Shown piece by piece: positions 23,369-31,799 of a stretch of DNA of 64,000 nt. The position numbers were made by a program, and so were the translations under genes. The stretch spans positions 118,390,838 to 118,454,837 of the forward strand of contig CM056744.1 of assembly GCA_029851415.1 (NCBI GenBank). Reading direction: 5' to 3'. The stretch comes from Eretmocerus hayati. Taxonomy: Eukaryota; Arthropoda; Insecta; Hymenoptera; Aphelinidae. Below the pieces are notes generated by a model. The model did no database searches. It was given only the letters and a program-made list of their open reading frames with translations, and had not been told where the DNA came from. Each line of letters starts with the position of its first letter. Positions within the stretch are counted from its first letter, which is position 1.

Positions 23369-24359
23369 ATCCTTCCCCCCTCCATTTACTTTTTTCAAAA
23401 GTATAACTTGGCGAGTATGAGTTTGTTCCTCAAAACTTATTGATTTTCATCAGGTTTTCACAGTAAAAATGATGATTGATTCAATTCAGCTGTATTACAT
23501 AGTTTCAACTCTTGAAAGGAATGAAATCAAAGGAACTATGTCGAGTATTTCTGTAAGTTTGAGAGACCAACCATTTTCCGGGCAAAATACTTATGGCATT
23601 GTTTCAACTCGTGAAAGGAATGAAATGAATAAGAAACCATGTCGAGAGTTTTTCGAACAAGTTTGATTGTATAAGGTGATGGATTTCGGAAATTTTGCAC
23701 GGTCTTTCTTATTCGTTGGTTATTAAAACCAGAACTTGAATGAGAAAAATTGAAGAAGTCAAGTATAGTTGATAAAAGAATCACGCTAATTATTCTCAAA
23801 ACTGTAGATTTTTCTTTGAAAATGTGGAGCGAATAATCACTCGTCGCTCTTATATGATAGTTCATATAATACATAAGAGAGAAACGAGTGATTATTCGCT
23901 CCACATTTTCAAAGAAAAATCTACAGTTTCGAGGATAATTAGCGTGATTCTTTAATCAACTATACTTGACTTCTTCAATTTTTCTCATTCAAGTTCTGGT
24001 TTTAATAACCAACGAATAAGAAATACCGTGCAAAATTTCCGAAATCCATCACCTTATACAATCAAACTTGTTCGAAAAACTCTCGACATGGTTTCTTATT
24101 CATTTCATTCCTTTCACGAGTTGAAACAATGCCATAAGTATTTTGCCCGGAAAATTGTTGGTCTCTCAAACTTACAGAGATACTCGACATAGTTCCTTTG
24201 ATTTCATTCCTTTCAAGAGTTGAAACTATGTAATACAGCTGATTTGAATCAATCATCATTTTTACTGTGAAAACCTGATGAAAATCAATAAGTTTTGAGG
24301 AACAAACTCATACTCGCCAAGTTATACTTTTGAAAAAAGTAAATGGAGGGGGGAAGGAT
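23369..24359. mobile_element. Near-perfect 991-bp palindrome
   Basis: From ATCCTTCCCCCCTCCATTTA on the left to TAAATGGAGGGGGGAAGGAT on the right the two halves are complementary with only a handful of visible mismatches, the axis lying near 23864 in a loop of about 40 bases (ATGATAGTTCATATAATACA). Arms are about 475 bp. The matching 65-codon frames at 23469-23666 and on the minus strand at 24062-24259 are mirror copies of each other. It is likely a young hairpin transposon or a recent inverted duplication; target duplication not clear. Confidence 0.8.
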
Positions 24360-25679
24360 TTTCCTATACAATCTTTTAATCATGTATCTCCAGGGAATCT
24401 CACACAGGCAACCCACAGCTTGGCAGCGCCTACGTTATATTGTTATCGCGCAGCTCACATGTGAATTGTCTGAGTTATTAAATAATCAATCTCATTTGAG
24501 TCTTAAAATGAATTTAGGAGGTATTCCTCTGCGACGAAAATCGCAATGCTTTGACTTCCCTTGAAGAGCATTATTCTCAACAAGCTATTTGCTGTTATTG
24601 ATCTCAAAATGTTAACTTTAGAATCTTATGTATCTCCATGATCCGTTCCTGGCATAGATAGTTGAATCAGGGCTTATGACTCCTCTCAGAGAATTAAAAA
24701 TTTTTTAATATTTACTTATACTGGTCAATATCCAGGACGACTGAAAGACTCCGTATCCATCTTGTAAGCTGAGATACGAAAAATGTCACAATCATATACG
24801 GAAACAGCTGAGATAATTCAAAATTGAGAAAGTTTCCTAGGATTTCACTATTACCTGAGAGAATTTATGGAACCAAGCGGTGGTTTTAGGGTAGGAGGAG
24901 TATTAGTGTAACTGATAACCAAAAAACCAAACTCGCACTATGATTGACAGACTGCAGCAGATGGACTATTTGTTCGAAGAACCAGATAATGAGGAGACTA
25001 ACGCATGAACCTATGCATAGCTCATATCCTATCCACCTACAAGTCTAAGTATCAAAAATTACTCAACAAATGATCATTGCTCATTTCATTAGGAACCAAA
25101 TGATGGCCCAGTCTGATTGGAAGGTCATCAAAAACATTTGAGTGGAGCTCTGCAGAGGTATGTAACAAGCTCTGTGTTGTCTTTGCACATACGCGAACCG
25201 TTCTCGGAAAGTCCGTGTTCACACTTCTGTAAACTTTTAAAGCGCCGTGATCTCGTGAACAGAATGTAAATGTGCCAACACCAACACCTGATGTTCGCCC
25301 AAACCGCTCAACTTGCTGAATGCTTCAGCAGCACAATTTCAATGAAGCTCCGGCCTGCACGTGCTTAATCGACCTAAATTCAAAAGGGATGTACGCAGGC
25401 TCTTCTAGATAAGGAATTAATCCTCCTGAGTTTTGCATGTTTCCATTGGCAAGTTTACGATCTTATCGTTCATCTCCAGGACAGTAGAAACCATGGTTTG
25501 ATCTTCAATACAGTCCTCCCTCGTTAAGATGAATGTTTTTAACGCGAATTTTTCCGCCAACATGAACACAATTCTAGTCCCTTGCTGATTGCTTCACAGC
25601 TTACTTTCTCACACGAGTCTTCTCATTAACCCGAACACAAATCCTGTCCCATTCCCGAAGAACTTCAATCCCTCAGCCA
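24360..25679. other. Intergenic, possible degraded pogo end
   Basis: No gene seen. CAGTCCTCCCTCGTTAAGAT near 25514, followed by AACGCGAA and AACCCGAACAC boxes, resembles a worn pogo-type terminal region, but no matching right end was found. Confidence 0.4.
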
Positions 25680-25769
25680 GTGGTTGACGCCGATAATCGA
25701 CCAGTTGGTTGGATTTTCGTGACAACCACTTGTTGATTACCAAATTGAACCACTGGTTGAATATTTTCC

Positions 25770-26260
25770 TACGTCGAATATGGGAGTCGATATGGGATCT
25801 ATGAGATTGGTAAGTGGTGGTGCCCGGAGAACATTTTTGGGTCAGAAAACCAAGTATTTTCGTATTTTTCCATTAGCAAATTAAAATAAACAAGAACGCC
25901 AGCTGAAAGCCTTTTCACAAAAAATTTAGGTCACGCAACGTTTTCGCGATTCAGTATCCGGATTGGTGACCGTTCGGCTGGAGCTGCCACGCTTAACTTG
26001 CGCGGGAAAATTCACCGACTCTTTTATTATGGGTACAATACGGGACCCGTAAGATTAGTTCAATAGTAGTAACCGGACTACATTTCTTGGCCAGGAAAAC
26101 AAGTTTCGTCACGTTTCCGTAAACCAATAAAAATGATCAAGAGCGCCAGCGTTCAGAGCATTGTCGGGTTAGAATTCCAGGTTAAGCGACTTTCGGCAAA
26201 CCAGTATCCGGATTGATAACCACTCGGATGAGGCTGCTGAACACGTGAAGGACCTAGTTT
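25770..26260 (+). repeat. Two diverged tandem units of about 255 bp
   Basis: Unit 1 (from about 25770) and unit 2 (from about 26025) share, in order, GGGAYCYRTRAGATT, a CGGAGAACAT / CGGACTACAT box, AACAAGTTTCGT-like, AGCGCCAGC, and CAGTATCCGGATTGRTRACC. An inverted fragment (GAGTCCCGTATTC) follows at about 26275-26320. Confidence 0.6.
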
Positions 26261-26326
26261 TTTTTGACTCAGTGATGTCTTCCGAAGACCACCTCTATTA
26301 ATCTTATGAGTCCCGTATTCTATCCA

Positions 26327-26901
26327 CACTGTAAAAAATTGGCTGAATTTTCAACCACACTGGTTGAATTGTCAACCAAGGAATTGTATTCCGTGATGGA
26401 TGGATGGATGGTAGGATGATGGGTGGATAGGCAGATGGATGGATAGATGGATAGATGGTTGGACGGGTGATGAGTGAATGGATAGGTGAATAGACGGATG
26501 GATGGACCGATCCCCCATCAAATATCCATTGACCATCCATCCATCATGCATCCGTCCATTATCCAGCCATCATCCATCACTCCATCCATACATCCATCCG
26601 TCCACCCACAATCGCTTCCTCGATCCATTCATCGACCCCATTCATCATCCATCCACCGACCATCGATCCATCATCCATCAGTCTACCCATCCATCCATCC
26701 TTATCCACCCATATGACCATCCACCATATTCTATCCCTCACAAGTAGGCATCCTGGTATACAGGAACCGCACCAACAGATTGTGATAACCCTCATTGGTT
26801 GAATTTTCAACCAGACTGGTTGAATTTTCTATTCAACCAGCTGGTTGAGAGAAAACATCAACCAATTCGTTGAAGTTTTTCGGAAAATTTTTTTACACTG
26901 C
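26327..26901. mobile_element. MITE with CACTGTAAAAAAT ends carrying a microsatellite
   Basis: Ends CACTGTAAAAAATT and TTTTTTTACACTG are inverted. Just inside, GGTTGAATTTTCAACC-type palindromic boxes recur many times on both sides (TTGAATTGTCAACCA, ACTGGTTGAATTTTC, CAGCTGGTTGAG). The core is a tetranucleotide array. No coding capacity. Confidence 0.6.
26393..26735. repeat. Inverted ATGG / CCAT tetranucleotide microsatellite
   Basis: From 26393 to about 26510 the plus strand is GATG/GGAT-rich (imperfect GGATGGAT); from about 26515 to 26735 it is the complement, ATCC/CATC-rich. The array is therefore itself a palindrome with its axis near 26512. Proline/serine/histidine-rich frames across it are artefacts of the repeat. 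Confidence 0.85.
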
Positions 26902-27275
26902 ATGATTAGATACTCGGTGGATTTTTCGCGCGAGCTGAGCGCGGCAGCCCCAGGAGGTCGATTTTAAACTCTGGTCGTAGGCCACTCGACCACTGAGCGC
27001 TGGCCGTGCGACCAGCGCGTACGTATATGCGCGTAGAAAGAGCCACGGCGTTCATCCGGCAACGACTCGTGAGCTCGCGAGCTTCTGCTCCGCATTGTAA
27101 ACAATCAGATACAAATATTTCCACCTATAAAAGATTTCGAGGAGGTGCACGATTATTATTGTTCATGCTAATACAAGAAGTGACAGTTTTTCATTCTAAT
27201 GTGAGGTTGTATGTTGGTTCTCTGTAACCTCACAATGAATTTTCTGTTTGAATTTGTGCAAATAGAGCAAATGTG

Positions 27276-27518
27276 ATGTGTGATGATGTGCCTCAAACTC
27301 AAATGAGAAATGAGGCAAAATTACTTTCACAGGTTCTCATCATCATGCTGCAGTTATCAACCTGGAGAAGAAAATTTTGTTGTGAGCCAGCTCAACCAGG
27401 TTTCAAAGATTCTGTGGAAAGAGTTTTTGGCCTCAATGATGCTGATCAACAAATCAATCTTATCTTTTCTGAATTAGTTCATCCTGCTGATCCAATAGGT
27501 TTATTGATTCTTGGTTAA
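27276..27518 (+). CDS. Unrecognised ORF, left arm of palindrome
   Basis: An 80-codon frame from the second ATG, with a C-terminal part containing VERVFGLNDADQQ and ending in a hydrophobic LVHPADPIGLLILG. I do not recognise the family. Its exact twin lies on the minus strand of the right arm. Upstream there is no in-frame extension beyond 27273, but an AG at AAATAGAG could be a splice acceptor, so this may be a terminal exon. Exact retention in both arms says the copies are young but not that the frame is used. The frame meets the opposite-strand frame 27515-27763 tail to tail. Confidence 0.3.
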   Translation: MCDDVPQTQMRNEAKLLSQVLIIMLQLSTWRRKFCCEPAQPGFKDSVERVFGLNDADQQINLIFSELVHPADPIGLLILG

Positions 27519-27763
27519 ACTAATGTTTCTCCATTATTGAGTGAAAAGGGGCTAGACTCTGAGCGGAAAGTCTGGTGATGGAAGTTCGAAATTTCAAAAG
27601 AGTATGGAACTTGGGTATAGCGTGCTTGGATCCTCAACATGGTTGTTCCTTGGGATACATTATCCAATGGTCCAGGAATCATTTCACAATCAGATCTTGG
27701 TATGAGAGAAGCGACAAAGTTATATAAGTATGGTTGCCTATCTTTCGTAGAGTCAAGTGTCAC
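27515..27763 (-). CDS. Unrecognised ORF, left arm, convergent
   Basis: An 82-codon minus-strand frame with the string MLRIQARYTQVPYSFEIS. Not recognised. The corresponding frame of the right arm (28252-28548, plus strand) is the same over its last 75 or so residues with only a few changes (for example DRQPYLYN against DVQSYLYN and GPLDN against GPSNN), and the right copy is open further upstream into the loop. It may be an exon of a captured gene, or the antisense of a real exon. Confidence 0.25.
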   Translation of the reverse strand: MTLDSTKDRQPYLYNFVASLIPRSDCEMIPGPLDNVSQGTTMLRIQARYTQVPYSFEISNFHHQTFRSESSPFSLNNGETLV

Positions 27764-28251
27764 TCACAATCAAACATAGGCATTCATTGTGATCTTCTTG
27801 AGAGTTGCCCATAAATTTGCGTAGAGATTCTTAACAACTGTAAGGTTGGTCTGAATGTGATAGTTTAATCTAGACTTGAACCTAAATCCAGATTATCTGT
27901 CCATCCTGGCCTCAAGTTATATTTTAAAACTGATTGGGGTTCAAATTTCACTTATATCCATCGAACTCAATTTAAATGTCAGAGATGTTTTTTCTGCTAT
28001 TCTGAACCATTTATTGCTACGTTTACCATACAATCAACGTCTAGATCTTCATTGGTAGTCATTGACATACGCAGAGACATAGTAGTTTTGTATAGCATGA
28101 ACTTTAAAATGATGGGATATGTGTGTAGCTACTCATGGATTTCATTTATATTATTTGCCAAACAATGGATGCTCATTTTTACCAACAAATATCTCAGGTA
28201 TTCATTACTGGACCAAGGATATGGTCCCTGGGGAACTGACATACAGTTTTA

Positions 28252-28548
28252 TTGGCCACTTGTATTAGAAATTACATTGGATGTCCATGTTTGCTTGTTG
28301 TGAAACTGGACTCGACGAAAGATGTGCAATCATATTTATATAACTTTGTCGCTTCTCTCATACCAAGATCTGATTGTGAAATGATTCCTGGACCATCGAA
28401 TAATGTATCCCAAGGAACAACCATGTTGAGGATCCAAGCACGCTATACCCAAGTTCCATACTCTTTTGAAATTTCCAACTTCCATCACCAGACTTTCCGC
28501 TCAGAGTCTAGCCCCTTTTCACTCAATAATGGAGAAACATTAGTTTAA
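28252..28548 (+). CDS. Unrecognised ORF, right arm of palindrome
   Basis: A frame of up to 98 codons whose C-terminal 80 residues mirror the left-arm frame at 27515-27763; the first about 17 residues come from the unique loop. The start is uncertain because the upstream in-frame stretch begins in loop sequence unlike the arm. Function unknown. Confidence 0.25.
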   Translation: MATCIRNYIGCPCLLVVKLDSTKDVQSYLYNFVASLIPRSDCEMIPGPSNNVSQGTTMLRIQARYTQVPYSFEISNFHHQTFRSESSPFSLNNGETLV

Positions 28549-28787
28549 CCAAGAATCAATAAACCTATTGGATCAGCAGGATGAACTAATTCAGAAAAGA
28601 TAAGATTGATTTGTTGATCAGCATCATTGAGGCCAAAAACTCTTTCCACAGAATCTTTGAAACCTGGTTGAGCTGGCTCACAACAAAATTTTCTTCTCCA
28701 GGTTGATAACTGCAGCATGATGATGAGAACCTGTGAAAGTAATTTTGCCTCATTTCTCATTTGAGTTTGAGGCACATCATCACACAT
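28545..28787 (-). CDS. Unrecognised ORF, right arm, twin of 27276-27518
   Basis: An 80-codon frame identical in predicted sequence to 27276-27518. It overlaps the stop codon of the opposite-strand frame by four bases, as in the left arm. Function unknown. Confidence 0.3.
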   Translation of the reverse strand: MCDDVPQTQMRNEAKLLSQVLIIMLQLSTWRRKFCCEPAQPGFKDSVERVFGLNDADQQINLIFSELVHPADPIGLLILG

Positions 28788-29954
28788 CACATTTGCTCTA
28801 TTTGCACAAATTCAAACAGGAAATTCATTGTGAGGTTACAGAGAACCAACATACAACCTCACATTAGAATGAAAAACTGTCGCTTCGTGTATTAGCATGA
28901 ACAATAATAATCGTGCACCTCCTCGAACTCTTTTATAGGTGGAAATATTTGTATCTGATTGTTTATAATGCGGAGCAGAAGCTCGCGAGCTCACGAGTCG
29001 TTGCCGGATGAACGCCGTGGCTCTTTCTACGCGCATATACGTACGCGCTGGTCGCACGGCCAGCGCTCAGTGGTCGAGTGGCCTACGACCAGAGTTTAAA
29101 ATCGACCTCCAGCCAAGCGATCACCAATCTGGGTACGGAATCGCGAAAACGTTGCTCAGCCTGTATTCTTTTCCGAAAAGGCTTGTTCGCCCGGTGCTGA
29201 TATTTTTTTGTATTTGTTGATGGAAAAATATGAAAACACTCGTTTTCTTGATAGACTAAGAGCTAGCTCGGAAATTAGGGATTGATCAGAGGCACGAGCT
29301 GCCTCAACGTAAAATGACGCCAATTTTCCATGGAAACATGAATCCGTTGGAATTAGCACGCTAACCTGGTACAGGAAAAAGATAGCGGCCGGGAAAGCCC
29401 CCGAATTTTCCGGGTTGATGGAATTGATAAGAGGCAAGGATGAAACTTTTTTCTGATGATAGTATTAGCAATAACAAACCCAAAAATCTTGGAGGCAGAA
29501 AGCCACCCCCGTGCCTAGGGGTTGGCAGCTTCCCCTTAAGTCCCATAAAAAATTGGAAAAAGTTTTGATAAGGGGCAAGGCTGCCTCCTGAAAATATCGA
29601 TTCTTTGAGTGATTTCAAGACCCTATGCACGGAGGCAGAGCCCTAGCCTGGTACAATGGCCCGGAAAATGCGTTTTCATGATGGCAGCCGGGCGCCAGAT
29701 TTATGACTGCGGAAAAAGTTTTGATAAGAGGCAAGGCTGCCTCCTGAAAATATCGATAATTGAGCCATCAACAAGTATTCCTTCTGAAAATTGTCTCAGA
29801 TTACACATTACTCTTCCTTTTCCGGTACTTATATTTCGTCACGACATTCTTCACTCGACGAGATCTCATGAGCAATGATGGCCCAAATGCATGTGATTCG
29901 CTCTGAAATATCGATTCTTACGTTGCAATCACAACATTGTTATTAAATTTTCAG

Positions 29955-30058
29955 ATGAGGATTTGGTACGAGAGTATTCAGATGAAGACTCTGATATTGA
30001 ATACGACTCAGAGGAAGATAACGAAAGTGAAACGAGCTGCGACAGCGAAAGAGAATGA
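29955..30058 (+). CDS. Acidic C-terminal exon inside the transposon
   Basis: A splice-acceptor-like tract (TTATTAAATTTTCAG, ending 29954) is followed by 33 codons and a stop. The peptide is almost all Asp, Glu and Ser: DEDLVREYSDEDSDIEYDSE then EDNESETSCDSERE. If spliced in the phase shown, the upstream exon would end with one base. AATAAA follows at 30135-30140, so this looks like the genuine last exon of a transcript with a short 3' UTR. Acidic tails of this kind occur in nuclear and nucleolar proteins; the parent gene is not identified and no upstream exon is visible inside the element. Confidence 0.4.
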
Positions 30059-30134
30059 ATCAATATTTCCTGAATCCTTATTCTATTATGTTCTTATGAG
30101 TTTGGTGTGATGACTTTTTTTACTATTTTACCAT

Positions 30135-30140
30135 AATAAA
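30135..30140 (+). terminator. Polyadenylation signal AATAAA
   Basis: AATAAA lies 76 bases after the stop codon of the acidic exon and is followed by a GT-rich stretch about 20-40 bases on. Placement fits a real 3' end. Confidence 0.4.
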
Positions 30141-30268
30141 GGTTTTGAAAATAACTTGCTATATTTTCTCTGTGAGGAATGAAATATATTTGGAGGATGG
30201 AACATATTTGCAGGAGGTACCCGCATGAAGATCAAAATCTTGTCGTTATTCGCTATTGTGGAAGTTGA

Positions 30269-30705
30269 GCTGCCACCATGAAAACGCATTTTCCGGGCCA
30301 TTGTACCAGGCTAGGGCTCTGCCTCCGTGCATGGGGTCTTGAAATCACTCAAAGAATCGATATTTTCAGGAGGCAGCCTTGCCTCTTATCAAAACTTTTT
30401 CCGCAGTCATAAATCTGGCGCCCGGCTGCCATCATGAAAACGCATTTTCCGGGCCATTGTACTAGGCTAGGGCTCTGCCTCCGTGCATAGGGTCTTGAAA
30501 TCACTCAAAGAATCGATATTTTCAGGAGGCAGCCTTGCCTCTTATCAAAACTTTTTCCGCAGTCATAAATCTGGCGCCCGGCTGCCATCATGAAAACGCA
30601 TTTTCCGGGCCATTGTACCAGGCTAGGGCTCTGCCTCCGTGCATAGGGTCTTGAAATCACTCAAAGAATCGATATTTTCAGGAGGCAGCCTTGCCCCTTA
30701 TCAAA
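30269..30705 (+). repeat. 156-bp tandem array, nearly three copies
   Basis: Copies start at 30269, 30425 and 30581 with a period of exactly 156 bp (CTAGGGCTCTGCC at 30311, 30467 and 30623). Each reads GCTGCCATCATGAAAACGCA through GGCGCCCG. The third runs into the right arm. A single inverted copy lies at about 29600-29760, so the array is an expansion of part of the hairpin arm. Confidence 0.85.
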
Positions 30706-31153
30706 ACTTTTTCCAATTTTTTATGGGACTTAAGGGGAAGCTGCCAACCCCTAGGCACGGGGGTGGCTTTCTGCCTCCAAGATTTTTGGGTTTGTTATTG
30801 CTAATACTATCATCAGAAAAAAGTTTCATCCTTGCCTCTTATCAATTCCATCAACCCGGAAAATTCGGGGGCTTTCCCGGCCGCTATCTTTTTCCTGTAC
30901 CAGGTTAGCGTGCTAATTCCAACGGATTCATGTTTCCATGGAAAATTGGCGTCATTTCACGTTGAGGCAGCTCGTGCCTCTGATCAATCCCTAATTTCCG
31001 AGCTAGCTCTTAGTCTATGACCCAATAATGTCACCCGGAGACCACCATAGATCAATCTCATGGATCCTATTTTCACCCCCATATTTGCTGTGGTAAAATT
31101 GTCAACCAATTGTTGACCAATTTGGTTTGAAGTCAACCAATTTTTTACAATGT

Positions 31154-31799
31154 AGACCTTCAGACCAGGATATTCGACATCTGGCCTATACTTAAAGATA
31201 CAGCAAAATAGGAGATTCTTGTCTTTGTTCAAAATACCTAGTGATTTCAAGACCATACATGTCAGATGTAAGACAATAACACGGATGAAAACTGGCAAGT
31301 CTCGGTGAAGAATAATTGCTCTCGCTCGAGGAGTGGAGCATCATAAAATAGATTGAAAGTCAATTGATGGTTTCTAATGGCTGCTTTCTTTCACGTAGAA
31401 AAAGCAATCAATCGAAAAGTGTCACTTTTCATACTTCCAGTCGTTAACCATACTGGAAAAGAAGTAGTCGTTGTCACGAGACTGTGAGGAATGAGTAGAC
31501 TTTCACAAATTCATAATATACAAATTACCAGTTTCGCGATATAATTGGAAGAATACTCAGGAACTTTAAATGACTTTAACAATGGAACATACATTCTTCA
31601 AGTTGTACCTTTTTCCATGGTGCACTTTTCCGGGACCAAGATCTGACTCCGCGATAATGTTCCAAGATGAGAAGACTAGTCGATTCTCTCCTAATCATAC
31701 AATCGATCGTGCAAGGAAACTTGGCAGTTCGAAAAGAATATTTGTGTAGAATTATTTGTCTTGACAGGTTTCAGTGACAGTTCAATAACAGAGGTAAAT
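31154..31799. other. Region upstream of the receptor gene
   Basis: No repeat or other gene recognised. ATTATTTGTCTTGACAG (ends 31767) would serve as a splice acceptor just before the receptor frame, so an upstream exon is possible. No clear TATA box was found. Confidence 0.35.

Larger units (their letters stand above)
26957..29109. mobile_element. 2.15-kb palindrome with duplicated ORFs
   Basis: The left arm (about 26957-27768) and right arm (about 28300-29109) are near-identical inverted copies, with GGAGGTCGATTTTAAACTCT at the left edge and its complement at the right; the loop of about 530 bp is unique. Each arm carries the same two convergent open frames (81 and about 80 codons) whose stop codons overlap by four bases. 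The 81-codon product is identical in both arms, so the arms are recent copies or are kept alike by gene conversion. A CpG-rich promoter-like stretch lies at each outer edge. Confidence 0.7.
29252..31017. mobile_element. 1.77-kb element with TAGACTAAG ends and TGA duplication
   Basis: Perfect ends TAGACTAAGAGCTAGCTCGG (29252) and its complement ending at 31017. TGA lies on both sides (29249-29251 and 31018-31020). Removing it rejoins the surrounding repeat so that it matches the intact copy at about 25855, which directly supports a clean insertion. Arms of about 390 bp (29252-29640; 30630-31017) pair almost perfectly. The interior holds a 156-bp tandem array and an acidic terminal exon with a polyadenylation signal. 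A 3-bp target duplication recalls PIF/Harbinger or CACTA elements, but the end sequence fits neither well. Confidence 0.75.
25680..31153. mobile_element. Nested foldback composite
   Basis: The outer arms are recognisable as inverted copies: the left arm (about 25690-25990) has TTGAACCACTGGTTGAA, CGATATGGGATCTATGAGAT, CGGAGAACATTTTTGGGTCA and CAACGTTTTCGCGATTC; the right arm has their complements at 31153-31018 and 29251-29107. The right arm is split by a 1.77-kb element (29252-31017). Between the arms sit a second 255-bp unit, a MITE (26327-26901) and a 2.15-kb palindrome (26957-29109). The right edge TTTTTTACAATGT matches the left edge of 26327-26901 (CACTGTAAAAAATT), so these ends belong to one family. 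Confidence 0.55.

Noticed and set aside
23469..24259. Pair of near-identical 65-codon frames on opposite strands
   Set aside because: They are the two arms of the 991-bp palindrome and show no motif.
26304..26810. Pro/Ser/His-rich open frames
   Set aside because: They are translations of the ATGG/CCAT microsatellite.
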